Of a stretch of DNA of 64,000 nucleotides, positions 18,729 through 27,309 are shown one piece after another (the first letter of the stretch is position 1; the number at the start of each line of letters is the position of its first letter). The notes under the pieces were generated by a model. It ran no database searches and was not told the origin of the DNA. It was given only the letters and a program-made list of their open reading frames with translations. Source of the DNA: Pseudoxanthomonas sp. SL93 (GTDB lineage Bacteria; Pseudomonadota; Gammaproteobacteria; Xanthomonadales; Xanthomonadaceae); the NCBI RefSeq assembly GCF_026625825.1, contig NZ_CP113065.1:2480001-2544000 (forward strand), in the 5' to 3' direction. Both the position numbers and the translations under genes were made by a program.

Positions 18729-19877
18729 TCAGTAGGCGTTATGGTTCTGTTCCAGGCTTTCCGGGCTCACCTTGCCGCGCAGTACGCGGTACACCCAGGA
18801 GGTGTACAGCAGCACCAGCGGCAGGAACACGATCGTCGCCACCAGCATCACGAACAGTGTCAGGTGGCTGGACGAGGCGTCCCACAGCGTGAGGCTTGAA
18901 CCGGGATGGGTGGACGACGGCAGCAGGAACGGGAACACCGCCAGGCCTTCCGTCAGGATGATGCCGGCGATGCCGAGCGCCGAGGCAAGGAAGGCCGCCA
19001 TGCCACGCCCGGCACGCAACAGCGCGGCCGCGGCCAGTGACCCCGCCACGCCCAGGACCGGGAAGATCCAGGTCCATGGCATCGCCTGGTAGTTGGCCAT
19101 CCAGCCGCCGCGCAGGGTGGTCACCTGCTTGAACAGGGGATTGGACGGCGCGTCGGTGACGGCGGCACCCGCCAGCGCATAGCCGTCCACGTCCAGCGCC
19201 AGCCAGGCCCCACCCAGCACGAACAGCACCGCCGTCGCCAGCGCCGCCAACATGCCGATGCGCCGTGCGCGCAGCGCCACGGGTCCGTCCGTCTTGATCA
19301 CCAGCATGCTGGCGCCATGGGCCACCAGCATGGCGACGCTGACCAGGCCGCACAGCAGCGCGAACGGCGACAGCAGCCCGAAGAAGCCCCCGGAATAGTG
19401 GATGCGCAGGGTGTCGTCGAAATAGAACGGCACCCCCAGCAGCACGTTGCCCATCGCCACCCCGAACACCAGCGCGGGGACGAAACCACCGACGAACAGC
19501 GCCCAGTCCCACACCGCGCGCCAGCGCGGGTCTTCCACCTTGCTGCGGAACTTGAAGCCGACGGGCCGCAGGATCAGCGCGAACAGGATCAGGAACATCG
19601 CCATGTAGAAGCCGGAGAAGCTGACCGCATACAGCGCCGGGAACGCGGCGAAGATCGCGCCGCCGCCCAGGATCAGCCAGACCTGGTTGCCTTCCCATAC
19701 CGGGCCCACCACGTTCAGCACCAGCCGGCGCTCGGCATCGGTGCGCGCCACCGCGGGCAACAGCGTGCCGATGCCCAGGTCGAAGCCGTCCATCACCGCG
19801 AAACCGATCAGCAGGATGCCCAGCAGCAGCCACCAGATCAGGCGCAGGGTGGCGTAGTCGAGGGGAATCGTGTCCAT
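18729..19877 (-). CDS. cydB: Cytochrome bd ubiquinol oxidase subunit II
   Basis: A 382-aa polytopic membrane protein. '[13 protein letters not shown]', '[14 protein letters not shown]' and '[14 protein letters not shown]' are conserved CydB motifs. AGGAGGACGAC precedes the ATG. It lies 12 nt after cydA and forms the heterodimeric bd oxidase with it for oxygen reduction at low oxygen. Confidence 0.95.
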   Translation of the reverse strand: MDTIPLDYATLRLIWWLLLGILLIGFAVMDGFDLGIGTLLPAVARTDAERRLVLNVVGPVWEGNQVWLILGGGAIFAAFPALYAVSFSGFYMAMFLILFALILRPVGFKFRSKVEDPRWRAVWDWALFVGGFVPALVFGVAMGNVLLGVPFYFDDTLRIHYSGGFFGLLSPFALLCGLVSVAMLVAHGASMLVIKTDGPVALRARRIGMLAALATAVLFVLGGAWLALDVDGYALAGAAVTDAPSNPLFKQVTTLRGGWMANYQAMPWTWIFPVLGVAGSLAAAALLRAGRGMAAFLASALGIAGIILTEGLAVFPFLLPSSTHPGSSLTLWDASSSHLTLFVMLVATIVFLPLVLLYTSWVYRVLRGKVSPESLEQNHNAY

Positions 19878-19889
19878 GTCGTCCTCCTG

Positions 19890-21476
19890 TCAGGCCACGG
19901 TCGTGGAAGCAGGCGCCAGCGGCGCACCTGCCTGGTCGGGTCGTCGTTCGCCGCCGGGCACGTCGTCCGGTCCCTTCAGGATCACCTTGCGCAGCAGGTA
20001 CACGTCGATGACCGCCAGCGTCGTATAGACCAGCACGAACCCGCTGAGCGAGATGATGACCTGGTGCAGCTTCAGGCCCGACGCGGCGAGGAAGGTCGGC
20101 AACACGCCGTCGATGGCCCATGGCTGCCGCCCGTACTCGGCGATCAGCCATCCGGCCTCGATCGCCAGCCAGGGCAGCGGCAGGCTGTACAGCGCCAGCT
20201 TCAGGAACCAGCGGTAGTGGTCAAGCTTCTGCACCGTGGCCAGCCAGAACGCCAGCGCGAAGAAGGCGATGAAGTAGAAGCCGATGCCCGCCATCAGGCG
20301 GAAGCTCCAGAACAGCGGCGCCACGCGCGGGATGGTATCGGCCGCGGCGCGCGCGATCTCCTGCTCGGTGGCGTTGCCGATGTCTTCGCGATAGCGCTTC
20401 AGCAGCAGCGCGTAACCCATGTCTTGCCAGTGCTGGTCGAAGACCGCCTTCGCCTGCGCGTCCTCGCGGTTGGCGCGCAGCTGCTGCAAGGCCGCGTAGG
20501 CCAGCTGTCCGTTGCGGATGCGATCTTCGGCGCGCTCGACCAGTTCGCCGATGCCGGGGATTTCGGTGTTGAACGACCGCGTACCGATCAGGCCCATCAC
20601 CCACGGGATGTGCAGCGCATACTGGTTGGCACGCGCATTCTGGTCGGGGATGGCGAAGGCGGTGAATCCCGCCGGCGCGGGTTCGGTCTCCCACATCGCT
20701 TCGATGGCGGCCAGCTTCATCTTCTGGTTCTCGCCGGCCACGTAGCCGCTCTCGTCGCCCAGCACCACCACCGACAGCGCCGCGGCCAAGCCGAAGCTGG
20801 CCGCCACCGCCATGGAGCGTTTGGCGAGGTCCGCGTGGCGCCCACGCAGCAGATAGAACGCGCTGATCGACATCACGAACACCGCGCCCAGCACGTAGCC
20901 CGCACTGACGGTATGCACGAACTTGGCCTGCGCCACCGGATTGAACAGCACGGCCGCGAAGTCGGTCACCTCCATGCGCATCGTGACCGGATTGAACTCC
21001 GCGCCGACCGGGTACTGCATCCAGCCGTTGGCGATCAGGATCCACAGCGCCGAGAAGTTGGTGCCCAGCGCCACCAGCCAGGTCACCATCAGGTGCTTCA
21101 CGCGCGACAGCCTGTCCCAGCCGAAGAAGAACAGGCCGATGAAGGTCGCCTCCAGGAAGAACGCCATCAGCCCTTCGATAGCCAGGGGCGCACCGAAGAT
21201 GTCGCCGACGTAGTGGCTGTAGTAGGACCAGTTCATGCCGAACTGGAACTCCATCACGATGCCGGTGGCCACGCCCATGGCGAAGTTGATGCCGAACAGC
21301 GTGCCCCAGAACATCGTCATCCGTCGCCAGATGTCGCGCCCGGTCATCACGTAGACGCTCTCCATGATCGCGATCATGAAGGAGAGGCCCAGCGTCAGCG
21401 GGACGAACAGGAAGTGGTACATCGCCGTCAGCGCGAACTGCAGACGGGAGAGCTCGACTACGGTCATGTCCGGCAT
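19890..21476 (-). CDS. cydA: Cytochrome bd ubiquinol oxidase subunit I
   Basis: A 528-aa haem-bearing subunit. 'SRLQFALTAMYHFLFVPLTLG' contains the N-terminal haem-ligand His, and 'GRQPWAIDGVLPT' is the conserved CydA block; the quinol-binding loop is of ordinary length. Start choice is between ATG 21476 and ATG 21467; both lack a good ribosome-binding site. The coding frame stays open about 270 nt further upstream, but that part has no CydA similarity and would run through the divergent promoter region. Confidence 0.95.
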   Translation of the reverse strand: MPDMTVVELSRLQFALTAMYHFLFVPLTLGLSFMIAIMESVYVMTGRDIWRRMTMFWGTLFGINFAMGVATGIVMEFQFGMNWSYYSHYVGDIFGAPLAIEGLMAFFLEATFIGLFFFGWDRLSRVKHLMVTWLVALGTNFSALWILIANGWMQYPVGAEFNPVTMRMEVTDFAAVLFNPVAQAKFVHTVSAGYVLGAVFVMSISAFYLLRGRHADLAKRSMAVAASFGLAAALSVVVLGDESGYVAGENQKMKLAAIEAMWETEPAPAGFTAFAIPDQNARANQYALHIPWVMGLIGTRSFNTEIPGIGELVERAEDRIRNGQLAYAALQQLRANREDAQAKAVFDQHWQDMGYALLLKRYREDIGNATEQEIARAAADTIPRVAPLFWSFRLMAGIGFYFIAFFALAFWLATVQKLDHYRWFLKLALYSLPLPWLAIEAGWLIAEYGRQPWAIDGVLPTFLAASGLKLHQVIISLSGFVLVYTTLAVIDVYLLRKVILKGPDDVPGGERRPDQAGAPLAPASTTVA

Positions 21477-21599
21477 GGCGGGGGCTACCGTGTGGATTGA
21501 CGGGGATTCTAGACCCATCCGTGCCGCACCGGGCGCGACCGTCGGTCGCACCCCGGCGGGTGCGCGCCAGCCCGTCCTTCGCGCCCACGGCGGGGGCGA

Positions 21600-21641
21600 T
21601 TGATCTGGATCAATGCCGCTTCTGGACCGGCGGCCGACAAT
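21600..21641 (+). promoter_or_regulatory. ANR/FNR box and ccoN promoter
   Basis: TTGAT-CTGG-ATCAA (21600-21613) is a perfect FNR/ANR site. A -10-like GACAAT lies at 21636-21641, putting the transcription start near 21648. The box centre (21606.5) is then at -41.5, the position of a class II FNR-activated promoter. The site lies 57 nt before ccoN and about 124 nt before cydA, so it may also serve the divergent cyd operon. The FNR-type regulator encoded at 35210-35980 has the matching recognition residues. Confidence 0.85.
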
Positions 21642-21669
21642 CCCGCCGCACAGACGAGGAGGGGGTCGC

Positions 21670-23109
21670 ATGCAAGGCGTCCAGGGGACATACAACGACA
21701 AGGTGGTGCGCCAGTTCACGGTGATGACCGTGGTCTGGGGCATCGTGGGGATGGCGGTGGGGGTGCTGATCGCGGCGCAGCTGTACTGGCCGGCCCTGAA
21801 CTTCGACCTGCCGTGGCTCAGCTACGGCCGGCTGCGGCCGCTGCACACCAACGCGGTGATCTTCGCGTTCGGGGGCTGCGCGCTTTTCGCCACCAGCCTG
21901 CACGTGGTGCAGCGGACCTGCCATGTGCGGCTGCTGTCGGACCGGCTGGCCGCGTTTGTGTTCTGGGGTTGGCAACTGGTTATCGTGGCGGCGGCGGTCA
22001 CGCTGCCGCTAGGGCTGACGCAGGGCAAGGAATACGCAGAACTGGAATGGCCCATCGACATCCTGATCACCGTCGTGTGGGTGGCGTACGCGGTGCTCTT
22101 CTTCGGCACCATCGCCAAGCGGCAGGTGAAGCACATCTACGTGGCCAACTGGTTCTACGGCTCTTTCATCATCGCCGTGGCGCTGCTGCACATCGTCAAC
22201 AGCATGGCCATCCCGGTGGGCCCGACCAAGTCGTACCCGGTATACAGCGGCGCCGTGGATGCCATGGTGCAGTGGTGGTACGGCCACAACGCGGTGGGCT
22301 TCTTCCTGACCGCCGGCTTCCTGGGAATGATGTATTACTTCGTCCCCAAGCAGGCCGGGCGGCCGGTGTACTCCTACCGCCTGTCGATCGTGCATTTCTG
22401 GGCCCTGATCGCCGTGTACATGTGGGCCGGCCCGCACCACCTGCATTACACCGCGTTGCCGGACTGGGCGCAGAGCCTGGGCATGGTGTTCTCGCTGGTC
22501 CTGCTGGCGCCCAGCTGGGGCGGTGCCATCAACGGCATCCTCACGCTGTCGGGCGTGTGGCACAAGCTGCGCACCGACCCGATCCTCAAGTTCCTGATCG
22601 TCTCGCTCTCGTTCTACATGATGAGCACGTTCGAGGGGCCGATGATGTCGATCAAGACGGTCAACTCGCTGAGCCACTACACCGACTGGACCGTGGGCCA
22701 CGTGCATGCCGGCGCACTGGGCTGGGTGGCGATGATCTCGGTGGGTGCGGTCTACGCCATGCTGCCGCGTCTGCTGGGTGGCGAGCGGATGTACTCCATC
22801 AAGGCCATCGATACCCACTTCTGGATGCACACCCTCGGCGTGGTGCTCTACATCGCCTCGATGTGGATCGCCGGCGTGATGCAGGGCCTGATGTGGCGCG
22901 CCACCAACGATGACGGCACGTTGACCTACAGCTTCGTCGAATCCCTCAACGCGACCTATCCCTATTACCTGATCCGGCTGTGCGGCGGACTGCTGGCGCT
23001 GGGTGGCATGTGCGTGATGGCCTGGAACATGGCCAAGACGTTCCAGGCCGCCCGGTCGACGGCGCCGCAGCCGGTGCTGGCGCCCGACGTTTCCGAAGCC
23101 CGCGCCTGA
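21670..23109 (+). CDS. ccoN: cbb3 cytochrome c oxidase subunit I
   Basis: A 479-aa catalytic subunit with about 12 membrane helices. Haem and copper ligands are visible in '[11 protein letters not shown]', '[10 protein letters not shown]', '[10 protein letters not shown]' and '[11 protein letters not shown]'. ATG 21670 is preceded by AGGAGGGGG and is preferred over the in-frame ATG at 21613, which would fall at the regulator box. It is first in the ccoNOQP operon and reduces oxygen at low concentrations while pumping protons. Confidence 0.96.
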   Translation: MQGVQGTYNDKVVRQFTVMTVVWGIVGMAVGVLIAAQLYWPALNFDLPWLSYGRLRPLHTNAVIFAFGGCALFATSLHVVQRTCHVRLLSDRLAAFVFWGWQLVIVAAAVTLPLGLTQGKEYAELEWPIDILITVVWVAYAVLFFGTIAKRQVKHIYVANWFYGSFIIAVALLHIVNSMAIPVGPTKSYPVYSGAVDAMVQWWYGHNAVGFFLTAGFLGMMYYFVPKQAGRPVYSYRLSIVHFWALIAVYMWAGPHHLHYTALPDWAQSLGMVFSLVLLAPSWGGAINGILTLSGVWHKLRTDPILKFLIVSLSFYMMSTFEGPMMSIKTVNSLSHYTDWTVGHVHAGALGWVAMISVGAVYAMLPRLLGGERMYSIKAIDTHFWMHTLGVVLYIASMWIAGVMQGLMWRATNDDGTLTYSFVESLNATYPYYLIRLCGGLLALGGMCVMAWNMAKTFQAARSTAPQPVLAPDVSEARA

Positions 23110-23118
23110 GGACATGAC

Positions 23119-23739
23119 ATGAGCAACGGAAATCCCCACGAGAAGATCGAAAAGAACGTTGGCCTGATGGCGGTGCTGATCGCGGTGGCGGTGTCGTTCG
23201 GCGGCCTGGCCGAGATCGTGCCGCTGATGTACCAGGCCGAGGCCATCCAGCCGCTGGAAGGCGTCAAGCCCTACCCCGCGCTGCAGCTGGCTGGCCGCGA
23301 CGTCTACGTGCGCGAGGGCTGCTACAACTGCCATTCTCAGATGGTGCGCACGCTGCGTTTCGAAAGCGAGCGCTACGGCCACTACTCGCTGGCAGGCGAG
23401 TCGGTCTACGACCGCCCGTTCCAGTGGGGCAGCAAGCGCACCGGGCCGGACCTGGCACGCGTGGGCGGCCGCTACTCCGACGACTGGCACCGGGTGCACA
23501 TGATCAATCCGCGCGACGTCGTGCCGGAATCCAACATGCCCGGCTTCCCCTGGCTGGCGAAGAACGCGGTGGACGGCGGGCAGGTCACCGACCGCATGCG
23601 CGCGCTGAAGAAACTCGGCGATCCCTACAGCGATGAGGAGATCGCCAACGCCGCGGGCGCCGTGGCCGGCAAGAGCGAACTGGATGCCGTGGTCGCCTAC
23701 CTGCAGGCGCTGGGCAAGCAAGCACCGAGGGGGGGCTGA
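23119..23739 (+). CDS. ccoO: cbb3 oxidase monohaem subunit
   Basis: A 206-aa membrane-anchored cytochrome c. One N-terminal helix (~14-38) is followed by the haem motif C68-x-x-C71-H72 ('CYNCHSQM') and a later Met-rich '[10 protein letters not shown]' that fits the axial ligand. It passes electrons to CcoN and lies 9 nt behind it. Confidence 0.95.
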   Translation: MSNGNPHEKIEKNVGLMAVLIAVAVSFGGLAEIVPLMYQAEAIQPLEGVKPYPALQLAGRDVYVREGCYNCHSQMVRTLRFESERYGHYSLAGESVYDRPFQWGSKRTGPDLARVGGRYSDDWHRVHMINPRDVVPESNMPGFPWLAKNAVDGGQVTDRMRALKKLGDPYSDEEIANAAGAVAGKSELDAVVAYLQALGKQAPRGG

Positions 23740-23742
23740 GCC

Positions 23743-23883
23743 ATGGTGTCGGGCATCGTGACGGCGGTACTGCTGGTGTTGTTCGTGGCGGGCTGGATCT
23801 GGGCCTGGAGCCCGCGCCGCAAGAAGGATTTCGAGGATGCGGCGCGACTGCCGCTGGGCGAGGCCGGGGAGAAGGGCGAATGA
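23743..23883 (+). CDS. ccoQ: cbb3 oxidase small subunit
   Basis: A 46-aa single-helix protein: hydrophobic residues ~4-23 ('VLLVLFVAGWIWAW') followed by 'SPRRKKDFEDAARLPL', the typical CcoQ tail. It sits between ccoO and ccoP, overlapping ccoP by 4 bp. Confidence 0.92.
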   Translation: MVSGIVTAVLLVLFVAGWIWAWSPRRKKDFEDAARLPLGEAGEKGE

Positions 23884-24815
23884 GCGCCGCATGGACATGG
23901 TTCATCATCGCGCTGGTCGCGCTGAACATCCTGGGCTGCGTCTGGCTGCTGTGGTGGACCGCGCGCCGACGCCCCGGCGATCCCGCACCCGAAGACACCT
24001 CGCACGTGTGGGACGGCGACCTGACCGAATACAACAAGCCGCTGCCGCGCTGGTGGATCAACCTGTTCTACCTGACCATCGTGTTCGCGGTCGGATACCT
24101 CGCCTGGTATGGCGGGCTGGGGGCGATCCCGGGCTACGGCAAGTGGAGTTCGGCGGGCGAGCACGCGCAACAGAAAGCCAGGGATGACGGCAGGCTGGAG
24201 GCCACGTTCAAGCCGTACGCGCAGCAGCCCCTCGATACGCTGGCGCAGGACCCGAAGGCGCTGGCTCTGGGCCGCTCGATCTTCAACAACACGTGTGCGA
24301 CCTGCCACGGTTCGTCGGCGCAGGGCGCAGTGGGCTACCCCAACCTCCGCGACGACATCTGGCACTGGGGCGGCGCGCCCGAGCAGGTGCTGCAGACCGT
24401 CCTCGACGGCCGCGAAGGCGTCATGCCCGAGTGGGGCACCGCCTTGACGAGCATGGGGGGCCCGGATGCGGTCGACTACACCATCGCCTACGTCAACACG
24501 CTGTCCAACCCGGAAAGCCTGCACAACAACTTCATGGCCTCGCAGGGCAAGGCGCTCTACAACGGCCTGTGCGTGGCCTGCCACGGCGTGGACGGCAAGG
24601 GCAACCAGGAACTCGGCGCGCCCGACCTCACCGATGCCTACTGGCTGTACGGCAGCAGCAAGGAGAGCCTGCGCCAGACCATCATGCAGGGGCGGCATGG
24701 CGTGATGCCCGCGCATCGCGAGTTGCTGGGCGAAACGCGCGCACGGCTGGTCGCCGCCTATGTGTGGTCGCTGTCGCACGACAAGCCTCCCGGCACGGCA
24801 GGCGCGGCGAGATGA
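23880..24815 (+). CDS. ccoP: cbb3 oxidase dihaem subunit
   Basis: A 311-aa dihaem cytochrome c with two N-terminal helices and periplasmic haem motifs 'CATCHG' (about residue 139) and 'CVACHG' (about 231). 'VWDGDLTEYNKPLPRWW' is the conserved CcoP start. Coupled to ccoQ by ATGA overlap. Confidence 0.95.
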   Translation: MSAAWTWFIIALVALNILGCVWLLWWTARRRPGDPAPEDTSHVWDGDLTEYNKPLPRWWINLFYLTIVFAVGYLAWYGGLGAIPGYGKWSSAGEHAQQKARDDGRLEATFKPYAQQPLDTLAQDPKALALGRSIFNNTCATCHGSSAQGAVGYPNLRDDIWHWGGAPEQVLQTVLDGREGVMPEWGTALTSMGGPDAVDYTIAYVNTLSNPESLHNNFMASQGKALYNGLCVACHGVDGKGNQELGAPDLTDAYWLYGSSKESLRQTIMQGRHGVMPAHRELLGETRARLVAAYVWSLSHDKPPGTAGAAR

Positions 24816-25108
24816 CCGATTTCAGCCAACCCCGGCTGGACCACCCGCCCCGGCCGCTCGCGCAGCGCATCGGGGCGGTGCTTTGGCCGAGCTTCTTCGC
24901 CGCGGGCGTGGCGACGATGGTGTTCTTCGCGTTCGTCGACCCGCTGACGCTGCGCGATGTGACCTTGCCCGACCTGGCGATCAGCCGGGAGCTGGGCTAC
25001 ACGCTGGGATTCTTCATGTTCTGGCTGGCCACGGCCTCCAGCAGCCTGTTCACCTGGATCCTGCTGCGCCCGGCCAGCCGCTTCAACCGCGCGCTGCCGC
25101 TGGACTGA
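24812..25108 (+). CDS. Small membrane protein of the cco operon
   Basis: A 98-aa protein with two predicted membrane helices (~24-42 and ~66-85). It starts in the ccoP stop (ATGA), so it is co-translated. I do not recognise a named family; similar small proteins occur at this place in xanthomonad cco operons as far as I recall. A structural or assembly role in the oxidase is inferred from position only. Confidence 0.75.
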   Translation: MTDFSQPRLDHPPRPLAQRIGAVLWPSFFAAGVATMVFFAFVDPLTLRDVTLPDLAISRELGYTLGFFMFWLATASSSLFTWILLRPASRFNRALPLD

Positions 25109-25204
25109 TCCGACCCCCATGGACATCACCGCCACCTTGCCCGTGTCGCTGCGACAAACCGTCGCTGCACCGCCGGTGGCGCGACAGCGAGCATTACGCC
25201 AGCC

Positions 25205-26785
25205 ATGCCAGCCACGCCTGCCGAGCCACCCGTGAACCGTCGCATCCCCCTGGATGTGGTGGACGAACATGGCAACTCGTTCTACGTCAGCGAACGCAAG
25301 GTCTACCCGCGCGATGTGGCCGGCACGCTCAACCGCTTGCGCGTGGCAGCGGTGTGGTGGCTGCTGGGCATGTACTACGTGTTCCCCTGGCTGCGCTGGG
25401 ACGACCGCCAGGCGGTGCTGTTCGACCTGCCGGCGCGCAAGTTCCACGTGTTCGGCCTGGTGTTCTGGCCGCAGGATTTCCTGCTGCTGGCCGTGCTGCT
25501 GATCATCGCGGCGATGGCGCTGTTCTTCTTCACCGCGCTGGCCGGCCGCCTGTGGTGCGGCTACGCCTGCCCGCAGACGGTGTGGACGGAAGTGTTCCTG
25601 TGGATGGAGCGCTGGACGGAAGGCGACCGCAGCGCGCGCATCAAGCTGGATGCGGCGCCGTGGAGTGCGCACAAACTGCTGCGCAAGGGTGGCAAGCACG
25701 TGCTGTGGGCGCTGTTCGCGCTGTGGACAGGCTTCACCTTCGTCGGCTTCTTCACCCCCATCCTCGACCTGGGGGCACGCCTCTGGCCGTTCGCCTGGGG
25801 CGGCTGGGAAACCTTCTGGGTCTTCTTCTACGCGCTGGCCACGTGGGGCTTCGCCGGTTTCCTGCGCGAACAGGTCTGCAAGTACATGTGCCCGTATGCG
25901 CGGTTCCAGAGCGCGATGTTCGACCGCAACACGCTGATCATCGCCTATGACCCCATGCGCGGCGAACCGCGCGGTCCGCGCAAGCGCGGCCTGGGCAGCG
26001 TGCTGGAACGCGCGCGCGGCCTGCTCGACCAGGTCACCGCCTACGACTACGTGGTGCGTGCCAACGCGCATCCCAGCGTCGCCGACGAGCGCCTGGGCGC
26101 GCGCGGCACCATCACCTTCGCCGGCGCCGGCGCGGTGGTCGAACCGCTGCCGAAATTCGTCCCGGAACAGTTGGGCGACTGCATCGACTGCACGATCTGC
26201 GTGCAGGTCTGCCCCACCGGCATCGATATCCGCAACGGCCTGCAGTACGAGTGCATCGCCTGCGGCGCGTGCATCGACGCCTGCGACGACGTGATGGGCA
26301 GGATGGGCTACCCGAAAGGACTGATCCGCTACACCACCCAGAACGCCATCGATGGCAGGCCATCGCGCGTGCTGCGTCCGCGCATCTTCCTGTATGGCGT
26401 GCTCCTGCTGGCGCTGGGGGTCGGCTGGGCATGGGGAGCGACGCATCGCAGCGAACTGATCGCCGAAGTGCTGCGCGACCGCAATGCGCTGTACCGCGAT
26501 GTCGGCGGCGGCGCCATCGAGAACGACTACACGCTCAAGCTGGTCAACAAGGACCAGCAGCGCCACGACTACCGCATCACCCTCGGGGCCGCGACGCCCG
26601 GCATCCGCCTGCGCGGCGGCGACCTGCGCGTGCCGGCTGGGCCGGAGCAGGTACTTTCCGTGCCGCTGACGGTCACCGCGCCTGCGAACGTGCGGGGGCG
26701 CCACGCCATCACCGTGCGTGTCCGGCGCGAGAGCGGCGGTGAGGAAAAGACCATTGAAAGCAGTTACTTCGGGCCGACGCCATGA
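25205..26785 (+). CDS. ccoG: cbb3 oxidase assembly ferredoxin-like protein
   Basis: A 526-aa membrane polyferredoxin (RdxA/FixG). It has 'CGYACPQTVWTE', 'CKYMCPYARFQ' and two ferredoxin clusters in 'CIDCTICVQVCP' and 'CIACGACIDACDD', with a C-terminal immunoglobulin-like domain. Known CcoG acts as a cupric reductase in copper delivery to cbb3 oxidase. The ~100 nt before it are non-coding; the ribosome-binding site is weak. Confidence 0.94.
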   Translation: MPATPAEPPVNRRIPLDVVDEHGNSFYVSERKVYPRDVAGTLNRLRVAAVWWLLGMYYVFPWLRWDDRQAVLFDLPARKFHVFGLVFWPQDFLLLAVLLIIAAMALFFFTALAGRLWCGYACPQTVWTEVFLWMERWTEGDRSARIKLDAAPWSAHKLLRKGGKHVLWALFALWTGFTFVGFFTPILDLGARLWPFAWGGWETFWVFFYALATWGFAGFLREQVCKYMCPYARFQSAMFDRNTLIIAYDPMRGEPRGPRKRGLGSVLERARGLLDQVTAYDYVVRANAHPSVADERLGARGTITFAGAGAVVEPLPKFVPEQLGDCIDCTICVQVCPTGIDIRNGLQYECIACGACIDACDDVMGRMGYPKGLIRYTTQNAIDGRPSRVLRPRIFLYGVLLLALGVGWAWGATHRSELIAEVLRDRNALYRDVGGGAIENDYTLKLVNKDQQRHDYRITLGAATPGIRLRGGDLRVPAGPEQVLSVPLTVTAPANVRGRHAITVRVRRESGGEEKTIESSYFGPTP

Positions 26786-27300
26786 CCATGACCACCAGCA
26801 GCTCCGCCCCCACCGCTCGTCCCTCGTGGCGCGAACCCATGCTGTGGCTGGTGTTCGGGCTGCCCCTGGCCTCCATCGTCGCCGGCGTGGGACTGGTGAT
26901 CGTGGCCGTGCGCGCGGGTGGTGCCGACAGCGTGACCGACCAGGTGCAGCGCGTGGCGCAGATCCAGACCACCGACATGGGCCCGGACCAGCGTGCGCAG
27001 GCGATGAACCTCAGTGCGATCGTGCGGCTTGAGTCGGGGCGCATCGATGTGGTGCCGGTCACCGGCAACCTCGGCACGGGTGCGTTGCGGCTCACCCTGG
27101 CGCATCCTGCGCAGGCCGCCGAGGACCGGCAGCTGACGCTGGTACGTACCGCGACCGGCTGGTCGGTGGACGGCGTCCTCGATGCCGGCCACGACTGGAA
27201 CGTGCAGGTCGCCGACGATGTTGGCCGATGGCGCCTGCGTGGGCGCTTGCAGAAGAACACCCAGGCGGTCCGCCTTGCGCCATCGCAGGCGCGTGACTAG
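26782..27300 (+). CDS. ccoH: cbb3 oxidase assembly protein FixH/CcoH
   Basis: A 172-aa protein with one N-terminal membrane helix ('LWLVFGLPLASIVAGVGLVIV') and a periplasmic FixH-like domain ending 'WRLRGRLQ'. Coupled to ccoG by ATGA overlap. It helps assemble the oxidase. Confidence 0.85.
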   Translation: MTMTTSSSAPTARPSWREPMLWLVFGLPLASIVAGVGLVIVAVRAGGADSVTDQVQRVAQIQTTDMGPDQRAQAMNLSAIVRLESGRIDVVPVTGNLGTGALRLTLAHPAQAAEDRQLTLVRTATGWSVDGVLDAGHDWNVQVADDVGRWRLRGRLQKNTQAVRLAPSQARD

Positions 27301-27309
27301 GCCACCGGC

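Noticed and set aside
19317..21500. A 727-codon forward frame opposite cydB and cydA
   Set aside because: Antisense shadow of conserved oxidase genes.
22009..23898. A 629-codon minus-strand frame opposite ccoN and ccoO
   Set aside because: Antisense shadow; ccoN and ccoO carry all cofactor ligands.
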